Shown: one piece after another, positions 15,154 to 24,050 of the stretch
Position numbering within the stretch: position 1 is the first letter of the stretch
Layout of the letters: each line of letters starts with the position of its first letter
Assembly (NCBI RefSeq): GCF_027474405.1
Contig: NZ_CP114871.1
Coordinates: 620,001-684,000, forward strand
Direction: 5' to 3'
DNA length: 64,000 nucleotides
DNA from: Caulobacter sp. NIBR2454
Lineage (GTDB): Bacteria > Pseudomonadota > Alphaproteobacteria > Caulobacterales > Caulobacteraceae
Translations under genes and position numbers: made by a program
The notes under the pieces: generated by a model
Database searches by the model: none
What the model saw: the letters and a program-made list of their open reading frames with translations, nothing else
What the model was told of the DNA's origin: nothing

Positions 15154-17142
15154 TTGACCGACAAGCCTTTTCAGCACGCCAAGGACGCCCCGTGGATATT
15201 CCGCACCTATGCGGGCCACTCCACGGCGGCCAAGTCCAACGCCCTCTATCGCGGCAATCTGGCCAAGGGTCAGACGGGCCTGTCGGTGGCCTTCGACCTG
15301 CCAACCCAGACCGGCTACGACGCCGACCACATCCTGGCGCGGGGCGAGGTGGGCAAGGTCGGCGTGCCGGTCGGCCACCTCGGCGACATGCGCGCCCTGT
15401 TCGAGGAGATTCCGCTGGAGCGGATGAACACCTCGATGACTATCAACGCCCCGGCCGCCTGGCTGCTGGCGCTCTACGTGGCCCTGGCCGACGAGCAGGG
15501 CGCCGACCGCAAGCTGTTGCAGGGCACCACCCAGAACGACCTGATCAAGGAATACCTGTCGCGCGGGACCTACATCTTCCCGCCGGAGCCCAGCCTGCGG
15601 TTGATCGGCGACATGATCGCCTGGTGCTATCGCGAGGTCCCCAAGTGGAACCCCATGAACGTCTGCAGCTATCACCTGCAGGAAGCGGGCGCGACGCCTG
15701 AGCAGGAGCTGGCCTTCGCCCTGGCCACCGCCATCAGCGTCCTCGATACCGTCCGCGCCGGCGGCCAGGTGCCGGACGAGGATTTCGAGGTCGTCGCCTC
15801 GCGCATCAGCTTCTTCGTCAACGCCGGCGTGCGGTTCGTCACCGAGCTTTGCAAGATGCGCAGCTTCACCCAGCTGTGGGACGAAATTCTGCGCGACCGC
15901 TACGGCGTCCAGGACCCCAAAGCCCGCCGCTTCCGCTACGGCGTTCAGGTCAACAGTCTGGGCCTGACCGAGCCGCAGCCCGAGAACAACGTCTACCGCA
16001 TCCTGCTCGAAGCCATGGCGGTGACCCTGTCCAAGGACGCCCGCTGCCGCGCCCTGCAACTGCCCGCCTGGAACGAGGCGCTCGGCCTGCCGCGCCCCTG
16101 GGACCAGCAGTGGTCCCTGCGCATGCAGCAGGTCCTGGCCTACGAGACCGATCTCTTGGAATACGAAGACCTGTTCGCCGGCTCTCACGTGGTCGAGGCT
16201 AAGGTCGCAGAGCAGAAGGCCGGAGCCCTTGAGGAGCTGGCCCGCATCGACGCCATGGGCGGATCGGCCGCCGCCATCGGCTACATGAAGACCGCTCTGG
16301 TCGCCTCCAACGCCGACCGTGTCCGCGCGGTCGAGACGGGCGAGCAGGTGGTGGTCGGCGTCAACCGCTGGACCGACACCGAGGCCTCGCCCCTGTCGGC
16401 CGGCGAAAGCTCCATCGAGACGGTCGACCCCAGGCTGGAGGCCGACGTGGTGGCCGCCCTGAAAGCCTGGCGCAGCGCCCGCGACAACACCGCCGTCGAG
16501 GCCGCCCTGACGGAGCTCAAGGCCTGCGCCGCCGACGGCCGCAACATCATGCCGCCCTCCATTGCGGCCGCCAAAGCCGGCGTCACCACCGGCGAATGGT
16601 CCTTCGCCCTGCGCGAGGTGTTCGGCGAATACCGCGGCCCCACTGGCGTCTCCCTGATCGTCTCCAGCGACGGGGAGGAGGACCTGGAGTCGGTCCGCCG
16701 CGAGGTGGAGCGCGTGTCGGAAACCTTGGGCCGCCAGCTTACCTACCTGATCGGCAAGCCCGGCCTGGACGGCCATTCCAACGGCGCCGAACAGATCGCC
16801 ACTCGCGCCCGCGCCGTCGGCATGGAGGTGCTCTATGACGGCATCCGCTCCACGCCCGAGGAGATCGTCCGCCGGGCCAAGGAAAGCCGCGCCCACGTGG
16901 TCGGCCTGTCGATCCTGTCGGGCTCGCACCTGGATCTGGTGCAGGAGGTCGTCCGTCTGATGCGGGCCGAGGGCCTGCACGACATCCCCGTGGTCGTCGG
17001 CGGCATCATCCCGCCCGAGGACAGCCTGATCCTCAAGCAGATGGGCGTCGCCCGCGTCTACACGCCCAAGGACTTCAAGCTCACCGAGATCATGGCCGAC
17101 GTCGTCAAGGTCGTGGAGGCGGCGGCGCTGGCCGAGGCCTAG
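15154..17142 (+). CDS. meaA: Ethylmalonyl-CoA mutase (MeaA-type)
   Basis: A B12-dependent carbon-skeleton mutase converting ethylmalonyl-CoA to methylsuccinyl-CoA. The substrate domain opens with WIFRTYAGHSTAAKSNALYR and LSVAFDLPTQTGYD, the MeaA signature. The cobalamin-binding domain at the end has GLDGHSNGAEQI, matching the DxHxxG motif that provides the lower histidine ligand. The best start is TTG at 15154, giving 662 residues: it has AGGGAG upstream and the family length. The frame is open back to GTG 15061, but that codon lies in the promoter. The stop overlaps the convergent MFS gene by three bases. Confidence 0.93.
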   Translation: MTDKPFQHAKDAPWIFRTYAGHSTAAKSNALYRGNLAKGQTGLSVAFDLPTQTGYDADHILARGEVGKVGVPVGHLGDMRALFEEIPLERMNTSMTINAPAAWLLALYVALADEQGADRKLLQGTTQNDLIKEYLSRGTYIFPPEPSLRLIGDMIAWCYREVPKWNPMNVCSYHLQEAGATPEQELAFALATAISVLDTVRAGGQVPDEDFEVVASRISFFVNAGVRFVTELCKMRSFTQLWDEILRDRYGVQDPKARRFRYGVQVNSLGLTEPQPENNVYRILLEAMAVTLSKDARCRALQLPAWNEALGLPRPWDQQWSLRMQQVLAYETDLLEYEDLFAGSHVVEAKVAEQKAGALEELARIDAMGGSAAAIGYMKTALVASNADRVRAVETGEQVVVGVNRWTDTEASPLSAGESSIETVDPRLEADVVAALKAWRSARDNTAVEAALTELKACAADGRNIMPPSIAAAKAGVTTGEWSFALREVFGEYRGPTGVSLIVSSDGEEDLESVRREVERVSETLGRQLTYLIGKPGLDGHSNGAEQIATRARAVGMEVLYDGIRSTPEEIVRRAKESRAHVVGLSILSGSHLDLVQEVVRLMRAEGLHDIPVVVGGIIPPEDSLILKQMGVARVYTPKDFKLTEIMADVVKVVEAAALAEA

Positions 17143-18527
17143 TCCCTCATCCCGCCCAGCCGCCACCCGGCCAGCCACCCGGCGAGCGACAGTGGGATCA
17201 GCGCTCCGAACAGCCATGAGCCGACCGTGGTCGCCAAGGCCGGGTCGACGCCGTGTCCAAAGCCAAGGGCGTTGGCCGCCGCGCCTACGCCCGCCGCGCC
17301 GGCCGCGCCGCCGATCATCTGGGCGGTGGGGATCGAGGACGAGCCCATGGCCTGCTCATGGGTCGGCAGGGCGCTGATAATCCGCTTGGCCGCCGGGCCC
17401 CAGGTCAGGCCAAAGCCGCAACCGACCAGCAGCAGCGACAGGAAGATCTCCGCCACCGACCGATGCGGCAGGGTCCAAGCGCTCCACACCGTGCCCAGCA
17501 GCACGCAGGTCGCGCCCGCCCGGATCATCCAGCCGTCCAGCCGCTGCGGCACGACCGCAGCCAGCAGCGCCGTCACCGTCCAGCCACCCGCGATGGCGCT
17601 GATCACATAGCCGGCGAACAGGGGCGAGGCGTCGTGCTGACGTTGCACGAAGGCCGGCCCATAGACCGACAGGCCGATAGCCGCCGCCTCCAGCGCGAAT
17701 ATCATGAAGTAGCCCGCGCCCGCCGGCCGCCGCAGGTCGCCCGCCGAACGCGGCAGCAGCGGCGTCCTCGCCGTGGCGTTCACCCGCAGCAGGCTGGCCA
17801 TGACCAGCACCCCCACCACCGCCAGGCCGCCGCCCAACAGGGGCGACCTGACGATCCCGGCCGAGGCGATCATCACCACCCCGACGGTCAGCACCAGCAA
17901 CTGCGGGATCGGCACGCCGGTCGCGCGCTCGTCCTTGCCGTCCTTTTCCATCAGCAGCAGGCAGGCGACCACGAACACCACCCCCTGGATGGCGAACATC
18001 CAGAAGGCCCCGCGCCAGAAATCGAACTGCGCGAACAGGCCGCCGACCAGCGGGCCCAGCACCGTGGCCACGCCCCACACCGCGCTGATCGCGCCGAAGA
18101 TCTTGCCCCACATCCGGTGCGGGAACATCACGGCGATGGCCACGTAGCAGAGCGCCACGATCGCGCCGGCCCCCAGTCCCTGGACCAGCCGCCCGACCAC
18201 GAAGGTCAGGAAGTCCGGCGCGAGCGCGCTGGCCAGACAACCGGCGCAATAGGCGACGCCCGCCAGCACCGTCGCCTGACGCAGGCCCAGCACCATGGAG
18301 ATGCGCCCCGCCGCCGCCCCGGCGATGATCGCCCCCAGCAGATAGGCCGCCACCGCCCAGCCGAAATACTGGTACCCGCCCATGTCCTCGCCGACGCTGG
18401 GCATGATGGTGACGGTCACCAGGGTGTCGGCCGCGTTCAGCCAGATGCCCAGGCAAAGCAGCGCGAACCGCAGCGCCAGGTCAGGGGTCATCAGCTCGCG
18501 CCAGCTGGTGGGAGTCTCGGTCGTCAT
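17139..18527 (-). CDS. MFS transporter (14-helix drug/proton antiporter type)
   Basis: A membrane transporter of about 462 residues from ATG 18527; the frame is open to 18893 but the extra N-terminus is low-quality and overlaps the extensin gene on the other strand. Many hydrophobic segments are visible, starting with FALLCLGIWLNAADTLVTVT. The usual loop 2-3 signature GRISMVLGLRQAT follows helix 2. The first helix LNAADTLVTVTIMPSV fits the drug:H+ antiporter DHA2-like group, where that helix ends in a D-x-T-[IV]-V-x-x-A-[LM]-P motif. The cargo is not predictable. It ends on the ecm gene tail-to-tail, with overlapping stop codons. Confidence 0.85.
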   Translation of the reverse strand: MTTETPTSWRELMTPDLALRFALLCLGIWLNAADTLVTVTIMPSVGEDMGGYQYFGWAVAAYLLGAIIAGAAAGRISMVLGLRQATVLAGVAYCAGCLASALAPDFLTFVVGRLVQGLGAGAIVALCYVAIAVMFPHRMWGKIFGAISAVWGVATVLGPLVGGLFAQFDFWRGAFWMFAIQGVVFVVACLLLMEKDGKDERATGVPIPQLLVLTVGVVMIASAGIVRSPLLGGGLAVVGVLVMASLLRVNATARTPLLPRSAGDLRRPAGAGYFMIFALEAAAIGLSVYGPAFVQRQHDASPLFAGYVISAIAGGWTVTALLAAVVPQRLDGWMIRAGATCVLLGTVWSAWTLPHRSVAEIFLSLLLVGCGFGLTWGPAAKRIISALPTHEQAMGSSSIPTAQMIGGAAGAAGVGAAANALGFGHGVDPALATTVGSWLFGALIPLSLAGWLAGWRLGGMRD

Positions 18528-18603
18528 GGCGCGCGGTCTATCGCGCCTCGCGGGCGATGCCCACCCATGGCGAACCGCACGCGGGCCGCCGCGTTGCCCT
18601 AGT

Positions 18604-19323
18604 GTGAAGCCGACCTCACCTGAAACCCTCGCCCTGGCTGGCCTCGGCGCGGCCCTGCTCGACTTCGCCCTGGCGGCGATCGTCGTGTTCGCGGGCGTGG
18701 ATCGTTTCGCCCCGCCCCAGGACCTGCCGTGGAAGCCGTTCAGCCTGTCGCAGCCCATCGGCCTCGCCACCTCGGCGAAGCTGACGCGCCTGACGGACGA
18801 TCCCGCAGCCTGCCGCGCCGCCTTGAGCGAGGGCGGTCTGACCTTCCGCGATGCGCCGGTGCGTGAACAGGGCTTCTGCTCCACCGCCGACACCCTGCGC
18901 CTGTCCTCGGGCGCCAGCCTGGCGCCGGCCGGCCCGCTGATGACCTGCGGTCTGGCCCTGACCTACGCCCTGTGGGAGCGGCAGGTGGCCGCGCCAGCCG
19001 CCCAGATCGCCTTTGACCAGCCTCTGGCCAGGGTGGAGCACTACGGGACCTATTCGTGCCGCACGGTCTATGGGCGCGAAGGCGGCCGTCCCAGCAACCA
19101 CGCCACCGCCAACGCCCTAGACGTCTCGGGCTTTCGCATGCGTGACGGCCGCCGCGTCACCATCGCTTCGGACTTCCGCGATCCGGGACCGGAGGGCCGC
19201 TTCCTGCGCGCGGTCCGCGACGGCGCCTGCCGGCTGTTCGGCTCCACCCTCAGCCCCGACTACAACGCCGCCCACGCCGACCACCTGCACCTGGACCGCA
19301 GCCGGTATCGCATCTGCCGCTGA
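18604..19323 (+). CDS. Extensin-like family protein
   Basis: A 239-residue protein, starting with GTG 18604, with an N-terminal hydrophobic segment (LALAGLGAALLDFALAAIVV) that anchors or exports it. The C-terminal half is the extensin-like domain common in alphaproteobacteria: conserved Cys residues (AACRAAL, GFCST, MTCGLAL, YSCRTV, GACRLF, RICR) and the motif HATANALDVSGF followed by HADHLHLD, the metal-site residues shared with peptidoglycan-processing D,D-peptidases of the VanY/MepA type. It probably works in the periplasm on the cell wall. It is divergent from the MFS gene. Confidence 0.8.
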   Translation: MKPTSPETLALAGLGAALLDFALAAIVVFAGVDRFAPPQDLPWKPFSLSQPIGLATSAKLTRLTDDPAACRAALSEGGLTFRDAPVREQGFCSTADTLRLSSGASLAPAGPLMTCGLALTYALWERQVAAPAAQIAFDQPLARVEHYGTYSCRTVYGREGGRPSNHATANALDVSGFRMRDGRRVTIASDFRDPGPEGRFLRAVRDGACRLFGSTLSPDYNAAHADHLHLDRSRYRICR

Positions 19324-19327
19324 CCTC

Positions 19328-19453
19328 CCTCTCCCTCGATGGCAGAGGAACCGAAGGTGAGGGTGACAGCGCCGGCAGGCTTGAGCTCGTCCGCGCCCAC
19401 ATCCTGACACGCTTCCACCCCATCCCCGGCCCTTCTCCATCGAGGGAGAAGGG
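19328..19453. repeat. Intergenic repeat-type hairpins
   Basis: Between the extensin-like gene and the SDR gene are two related stretches built on a CTCCCTCGATGG core. The second contains a strong palindrome, CCTTCTCCATCGAGGGAGAAGG minus two end bases, at about 19432-19453, which can form an 8-9 base stem. The pattern is a familiar kind of dispersed repeat between genes in Caulobacter relatives. It may also end transcription of the extensin-like gene, although no U-run follows. Confidence 0.5.
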
Positions 19454-19532
19454 AGATCTCCCCACCTTGACCTCGCGTCCGTCTCCCCGCAGTTTGCCGC
19501 TCAATCAAACAAACGTTTAAGGGAGCGCGTCC

Positions 19533-20300
19533 ATGGCCCACCTCTTCGACCTGACCGGCAAGGTCGCGATAATCACCGGCTCGTCGCGGGGCATCGGCAA
19601 GGCCATCGCCGAGCGCATGGCCGAGCAGGGGGCCAAGGTCGTCATCTCCTCGCGCAAGGCTGGCCCCTGCGAGGAGGTCGCCGCCGCCATCAACGAAAAG
19701 CATGGCGCGGGAACCGCCGCCGCCATCACCGCCAACATCTCGTCCAAGGAGGACCTGCAGCGCCTGGTGGACGAGACCCGCAAGACCTTCGGCCAGATCG
19801 ACGTGCTGGTCTGCAACGCCGCCACCAATCCCTATTACGGCCCCATGGGCGGGATCGAGGACGACCAGTTCCGCAAGATCTTCGAGAACAACGTCCTGGC
19901 CAATCACTGGCTGATCGGCATGGTCGCGCCCGAGATGCGCCAGCGAAAGGACGGGGCGATCATCGTGGTCTCGTCCATTGGCGGCCTGCGCGGCTCGCCG
20001 ATCATCGGCGCCTACAATGTCTCCAAGGCCGCCGACTTCCAGCTGGCCCGCAACTACGCGCACGAGTTCGGGCCCGACAACGTCCGCGTCAATTGCATCG
20101 CCCCTGGTCTGATCCGCACCGATTTCGCGAAAGCCCTGTGGGAGAATCCCGACACCCTGCGCCGCGCCACCGAGGGCGTGCCCCTGCGCCGCATCGGCGA
20201 GCCGGACGAGATCGCGGGCGCGGCGGTGTTCCTCGCCTCGGCGGCAGGCAACTTCGTCACCGGCCAGGCTATCGTCTGCGACGGCGGGGCCACGATCTGA
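19533..20300 (+). CDS. Short-chain dehydrogenase/reductase
   Basis: A 255-residue classical SDR with an NAD(P)-binding Rossmann fold. The cofactor motif is TGSSRGIGKAIA (about 13-24). The NAG-equivalent is CNAATNP, the catalytic Ser sits in VVSSIGG and the Tyr-x-x-x-Lys in YNVSKAAD. The C-terminal IAPGLIRTDF and GNFVTGQAIVCDGG are typical of the FabG-like group. The substrate is unknown; many relatives act on fatty-acid or short-chain alcohol intermediates. ATG 19533 has AAGGGAG upstream. An AAACGTTT palindrome (about 19511) sits just before the start and could be an operator. Confidence 0.93.
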   Translation: MAHLFDLTGKVAIITGSSRGIGKAIAERMAEQGAKVVISSRKAGPCEEVAAAINEKHGAGTAAAITANISSKEDLQRLVDETRKTFGQIDVLVCNAATNPYYGPMGGIEDDQFRKIFENNVLANHWLIGMVAPEMRQRKDGAIIVVSSIGGLRGSPIIGAYNVSKAADFQLARNYAHEFGPDNVRVNCIAPGLIRTDFAKALWENPDTLRRATEGVPLRRIGEPDEIAGAAVFLASAAGNFVTGQAIVCDGGATI

Positions 20301-20338
20301 GGCTTGCCTAGGTCCAGGCGTCGCGGCAAAGACGATCC

Positions 20339-20794
20339 ATGCAGATCGTCGATTTCGAGCCCCGCCACGCTGACGCCTGGCGCACCCTCAACGAAGCCTG
20401 GCTGACCAAGTATTTCGTGGTCGAGGCCAAGGATCGCGAGATTCTCGACAATCCCGGCCCGGTCATCCTGGACAAGGGCGGTCACATCTTTATGGCCGAG
20501 CTGGATGGCCAGACCGTCGGCTGCGTCAGCCTCATTCCCATGGAGGACGGCGGCTTCGAGGTCGGCAAGATGGCGGTTCATGAAAGCGCCCAGGGCCGTG
20601 GCATCGCCCGCCGCCTGATGGAGCTGTGCATCGACAAGGCTCGGGCGCTCGGCGCACCGCGCCTTTACCTGGAAAGCAGCTCGCACCTGACGCCGGCCCT
20701 GACCCTCTACCGGTCGGTTGGGTTCGTGCATCTGCCGCCGTCGCCCACCCCGTACGCCCGCGCCGACGTGTGGATGGAGATGCGGCTGACCTGA
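20339..20794 (+). CDS. GNAT-family N-acetyltransferase
   Basis: A 151-residue acetyl-CoA-dependent acetyltransferase that is a single GNAT domain. The acetyl-CoA pyrophosphate loop is HESAQGRGIARRLME, matching the QxxGxG/A motif A, preceded by FEVGKMAV on strand 4. The end segment LYLESSSHLTPALTLYRSVGF matches motif B. The target of acetylation is unknown. It follows the SDR gene after 38 bases on the same strand, so they may be cotranscribed. Confidence 0.9.
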   Translation: MQIVDFEPRHADAWRTLNEAWLTKYFVVEAKDREILDNPGPVILDKGGHIFMAELDGQTVGCVSLIPMEDGGFEVGKMAVHESAQGRGIARRLMELCIDKARALGAPRLYLESSSHLTPALTLYRSVGFVHLPPSPTPYARADVWMEMRLT

Positions 20795-20863
20795 TCGCCG
20801 CAACCTTGGCCGCAGCCGCGCATTTCCTGTGCTGGGTTTCAGGAAACGCGGGAGCGAACTGCA

Positions 20864-21112
20864 ATGAGCGGCGTAGGCATCATCGGCGCGATCATCATCG
20901 GCATTCTGGCCGGCTGGCTGGCCGAACAGATCATGAAGCGTGAACACGGCCTGCTGACGAATCTGATCGTCGGTCTGGTGGGCTCGTTCCTCGGCGCCTT
21001 CATCGCCAATGTGATGGGCATCAACTGGGGCGGCTGGATCGGCAGCCTGGTCATCTCGACCATCGGCGCGATCGTCCTGCTGTTCCTGCTGGGTCTGTTC
21101 CGCCGCCGCTAG
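20864..21112 (+). CDS. GlsB/YeaQ/YmgE-family small membrane protein
   Basis: An 82-residue integral membrane protein with three hydrophobic segments: IIGAIIIGILAGWLAEQI, LIVGLVGSFLGAFIANVM and IGSLVISTIGAIVLLFLLGL. The Gly-rich pattern and the terminal FRRR fit the transglycosylase-associated protein (YeaQ/YmgE) group of stress-induced membrane proteins. Its molecular role in this family is not established. It is preceded by GGGAGCGAACTGCA, giving a reasonable ribosome site. Confidence 0.9.
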   Translation: MSGVGIIGAIIIGILAGWLAEQIMKREHGLLTNLIVGLVGSFLGAFIANVMGINWGGWIGSLVISTIGAIVLLFLLGLFRRR

Positions 21113-21183
21113 GCGGAATGACAGAGTCCGAAAACCGCAACTTGCGGGCGGCGACGCGCGAAGGAGGCGTGTAGGCTGATCCC

Positions 21184-21732
21184 ATGTCCGGGATCGCCTA
21201 CGCCCTGTTCGACACCGCCATTGGCCGCTGCTCCCTCGCCTGGGGCGCGGGCGGCATCAAGGCCGTGCGTCTGTCCGACAGCGATGACGGCCTGTCGCGC
21301 GATCGAATGCTCCGCCGTTTCCCTGAGGCGGTGGAGGCCGTTCCCCCGCCGCATATCCAGGCCGTGATCGACGATGTCGTGCGGCTGCTGGCGGGCGAGC
21401 ATGTGGACCTGTCCGGGGCTCCGCTCGACATGACCGACGTCCCCGACTTCCATCGCCAAGTCTACGCCCTGGTGCTGAAAATCCCGCCGGGCCAGATCCG
21501 CACCTACGGCGATGTGGCCCGCGACCTTGGCGACGTGACCCTGTCGCGCGCCATCGGCCAGGCCATGGGCGCCAACCCGTTCCCGATTATCATGCCCTGC
21601 CACCGGGTGATGGCCGCCGGCGGCAAGCTGGGCGGCTTCTCCGCCCCCGGCGGTTCGAACACCAAGCTGAAGATGCTCACCATCGAACGCGCCCGCCCCG
21701 ACGCCGGGCCGCAGGGCGACCTGTTCGGCTAA
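21184..21732 (+). CDS. ogt: Methylated-DNA--protein-cysteine methyltransferase
   Basis: A 182-residue suicide repair protein that moves alkyl groups from O6-alkylguanine to its own cysteine. The active-site motif IIMPCHRVMAAGGKLGGFSA contains the acceptor Cys in PCHRV. The helix-turn-helix segment GQIRTYGDVARDLGDVTLSR precedes it, with the arginine finger in SRAIGQAMGANPFP. The N-terminal Ada-like part is short, as in Ogt. It ends at a shared terminator with convergent typA. Confidence 0.92.
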   Translation: MSGIAYALFDTAIGRCSLAWGAGGIKAVRLSDSDDGLSRDRMLRRFPEAVEAVPPPHIQAVIDDVVRLLAGEHVDLSGAPLDMTDVPDFHRQVYALVLKIPPGQIRTYGDVARDLGDVTLSRAIGQAMGANPFPIIMPCHRVMAAGGKLGGFSAPGGSNTKLKMLTIERARPDAGPQGDLFG

Positions 21733-21736
21733 GAAA

Positions 21737-21762
21737 AAGGCCCCGGTTTTCACCGGGGCCTT
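21737..21762. terminator. Bidirectional terminator between ogt and typA
   Basis: A perfect 10-base stem, AAGGCCCCGG at 21737-21746 and CCGGGGCCTT at 21753-21762, with a TTTTCA loop. The A-rich flank on one side and the TT on the other let it serve both converging genes. Confidence 0.85.
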
Positions 21763-21767
21763 CAATC

Positions 21768-23600
21768 CTAGTCCTCCTTGGCGCGACGCTTGCGGAAGGA
21801 AGGGTTCAGCACCTGCTTGCGCAGGCGGATCGACTTGGGCGTCACCTCGACCAGCTCGTCGCTCTCGATATAGGCGATGGCTTGCTCCAGCGACGGGCGA
21901 CGCGGCGGCGTGAGGCGCACGGCCTCGTCCTTGCCCGAGGCGCGGACGTTGGTCAGCTGCTTGCCCTTGATCGGGTTCACATCCAGGTCGTCCGAGCGCG
22001 AGTTCTCGCCGATGATCATGCCCTGATAGGTCTTCTCGCCGGCGCCGACGAACATCACGCCCCGATCCTCCAGGTTCCACAGGGCGAAGGCCGCCGTTTC
22101 ACCGTCGGAGTTGGAGACCAGCACGCCCTTCGGACGGCCCTCGATCGGGCCTTTGTAGGGTTCGTAGTGGCTGAACACGCGGTTCAGCACGCCCGAGCCG
22201 CGGGTGTCGGTCAGGAACTCGCCCTGATAGCCGATCAGCGACCGCGACGGGCAGGCCAGCTGGATGCGGGTCTTGCCCGCGCCCGACGGGCCCATGTCCT
22301 TCAGCTCGGCCTTGCGGGTCGACAGCTTCTCGATGACCACGCCGCTGTACTCGTCATCCACGTCGATGACGACGTCTTCGATCGGCTCCAGGCGCTCACC
22401 GTTCTCGCCGGTCTGATAGACCACGCGCGGACGCGAGATCGACAGTTCGAAGCCCTCGCGGCGCATGTTCTCGACCAGCACGCCAAGCTGCAGTTCGCCA
22501 CGTCCGGCGACCTCGTAGGCGTCGGCGCCCGGGGTCTCGCTCACCCGGATGGCGACGTTGGCCTCGGCTTCCTTCAGCAGGCGGTCGCGAATGACGCGGC
22601 TCTGGACCTTGTCGCCTTCGCGGCCGGCCAGCGGGCTGTCGTTCACGCCCACGGTCATGGAAATGGTCGGGGGATCGATCGGCTGTGCGTCGAGGGGCTC
22701 CATCACCTCCAGGGCGCACAGGGTGTCGGCCACGGTGGCCTTGGACATGCCCGCGATGGCGACGATGTCGCCGGCTTCCGAACCTTCGTCCAGCGCCGTG
22801 CGCTTCAGACCGCGGAAGGCCAGCACCTTGGTGATGCGGCCCTGTTCGATCTGCTTGCCGTCGCGGTCCAGAGCCTTGATGGCCATGCCGGGAACGGCCT
22901 TGCCGCTCTCGATACGGCCCGTGAGGATGCGGCCCAGGAACGGGTCGCTCTCGATCAGCACGTTCAGGATGCGGAACGGCTTGTCCTTGTTCTCGGCCAC
23001 CGCCGGAGGCGGAACGTGGTCGACGATCAGGTCGAACAGCGGCGCCAGCGTCTCGGACTTCTCGTTCAGGTCCATCGTCGCCCAGCCGTTGCGGCCCGAG
23101 GCGTAGATGTGGGGGAAGTCCAGCTGCTCGGGCGTCGCGCCGATGGCTTCGAACAGGTCGATCGTCTCAAGATGCACCCGGTCCGGATCGGCGTGCGGGC
23201 GGTCCACCTTGTTGATGCAGAGGATGGGGCGCAGGCCCATCTTCAGCGCCTTGGTCAGCACGAACTTGGTCTGGGGCATGACGCCCTCTTCAGCGTCCAC
23301 CAGGATGACGCAGCCATCCACCATGCCCAGGATCCGCTCCACCTCGCCGCCGAAGTCGGCGTGGCCGGGGGTGTCGATGATGTTGATACGGGTTTCGCCC
23401 GCCTTGCCGTTCCACAGGACCGAGGTGCACTTGGCCAGGATGGTGATGCCGCGCTCGCGCTCCTGGTCGTTGGAGTCCATGGCCCGCTCGGTCGTCGCCT
23501 CATTGGCTCGGAACACGCCGGACTGGGCAAGAAGCTGGTCGACCAGAGTCGTCTTGCCATGGTCGACGTGCGCGATGATGGCGATATTTCGCATAGACAT
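21768..23600 (-). CDS. typA: Ribosome-associated translational GTPase TypA/BipA
   Basis: A 610-residue GTPase of the elongation-factor family that binds the ribosome and aids its assembly and stress or cold adaptation. G1 is AHVDHGKTTLVD (about 10-21), G2 ERGITI, G3 DTPGHADFGG and G4 NKVDRP. Domain II and the EF-G-like domains III and V follow (for example GRGELQLGVLVENMRREGFE), ending with the BipA-specific C-terminal domain (SIRLRKQVL). Length matches the family. It is a housekeeping gene with its promoter in the 23601-23760 stretch. Confidence 0.97.
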   Translation of the reverse strand: MSMRNIAIIAHVDHGKTTLVDQLLAQSGVFRANEATTERAMDSNDQERERGITILAKCTSVLWNGKAGETRINIIDTPGHADFGGEVERILGMVDGCVILVDAEEGVMPQTKFVLTKALKMGLRPILCINKVDRPHADPDRVHLETIDLFEAIGATPEQLDFPHIYASGRNGWATMDLNEKSETLAPLFDLIVDHVPPPAVAENKDKPFRILNVLIESDPFLGRILTGRIESGKAVPGMAIKALDRDGKQIEQGRITKVLAFRGLKRTALDEGSEAGDIVAIAGMSKATVADTLCALEVMEPLDAQPIDPPTISMTVGVNDSPLAGREGDKVQSRVIRDRLLKEAEANVAIRVSETPGADAYEVAGRGELQLGVLVENMRREGFELSISRPRVVYQTGENGERLEPIEDVVIDVDDEYSGVVIEKLSTRKAELKDMGPSGAGKTRIQLACPSRSLIGYQGEFLTDTRGSGVLNRVFSHYEPYKGPIEGRPKGVLVSNSDGETAAFALWNLEDRGVMFVGAGEKTYQGMIIGENSRSDDLDVNPIKGKQLTNVRASGKDEAVRLTPPRRPSLEQAIAYIESDELVEVTPKSIRLRKQVLNPSFRKRRAKED

Positions 23601-23888
23601 AAGAGTGCGGCTTTCGGGAGCGCGGAAGGAGAGGCGCGGGCTTCTAGCCCAAAGCCGTTCAATATACCAGTGCGCCGCCTAAATGGATGACAGCGCTGTC
23701 TACCGGTGTCATAGCGAAAGTGCTGTTTTTTCAGGCGTTTGAGCCGCCTGCTTCAGAAATAAGCAATTGCTGCAGTGCAGCAAAATGCTTGAATTTCAAA
23801 GGGTAAACGAGACCTTGAAGGACCGTTGATCCGTAAGGGTTTCTGAAAGTGTCCGAAGAAATTTCTGCTTTCGAGTGCAAAAAAGTGC

Positions 23889-23917
23889 TTGAGGCTTTGT
23901 GCGCCGCACCCTATAAA
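23889..23917 (+). promoter_or_regulatory. Probable sigma-70-type promoter of the small RNA
   Basis: TTGAGG at 23889-23894 and TATAAA at 23912-23917 are separated by exactly 17 bases, close to the vegetative consensus. Transcription would begin near 23923-23925, just before two hairpins and a strong terminator. No protein frame of quality follows. Confidence 0.65.
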
Positions 23918-23923
23918 CATCCT

Positions 23924-24006
23924 TGTGAGGCGGCTCTGTCGCCTCTGCCCTTCCTGGGCGTTTCCTCCCTAATGAACTGCGGCGCCTTTTGGCGCCGCTT
24001 TTTTTT
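23924..24006 (+). ncRNA. Candidate small RNA with an exposed CCUCCC motif
   Basis: A short transcription unit of about 80 bases is bounded by a good promoter and a strong terminator. Hairpin 1 pairs GAGGCG (23927-23932) with CGCCTC (23940-23945). Hairpin 2 pairs GCCC with GGGC (23947-23950 and 23956-23959). An unpaired UUUCCUCCCUAAUGAA stretch follows, with CCUCCC at 23964-23969, complementary to Shine-Dalgarno sequences. The terminator stem is GCGGCGCC with GGCGCCGC (23979-23998) and then eight T. The two-hairpin, C/U-rich layout resembles the anti-Shine-Dalgarno sRNAs of alphaproteobacteria; membership in a known family is not established. Confidence 0.6.
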
Positions 24007-24050
24007 GTTCTGGGCCCTGGTACGAGGCCTCGGGAGCGAAAATCAGGCGA

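Noticed and set aside
15028..17217. 729-codon open frame on the minus strand opposite ecm
   Set aside because: It mirrors the ecm gene in high-GC DNA; the plus-strand protein is a clear MeaA-type mutase, and the antisense product is low-complexity with no motif.
23850..24006. 6S RNA or signal recognition particle RNA
   Set aside because: The region lacks the long open bulge of 6S RNA and the conserved tetraloop domain of SRP RNA.
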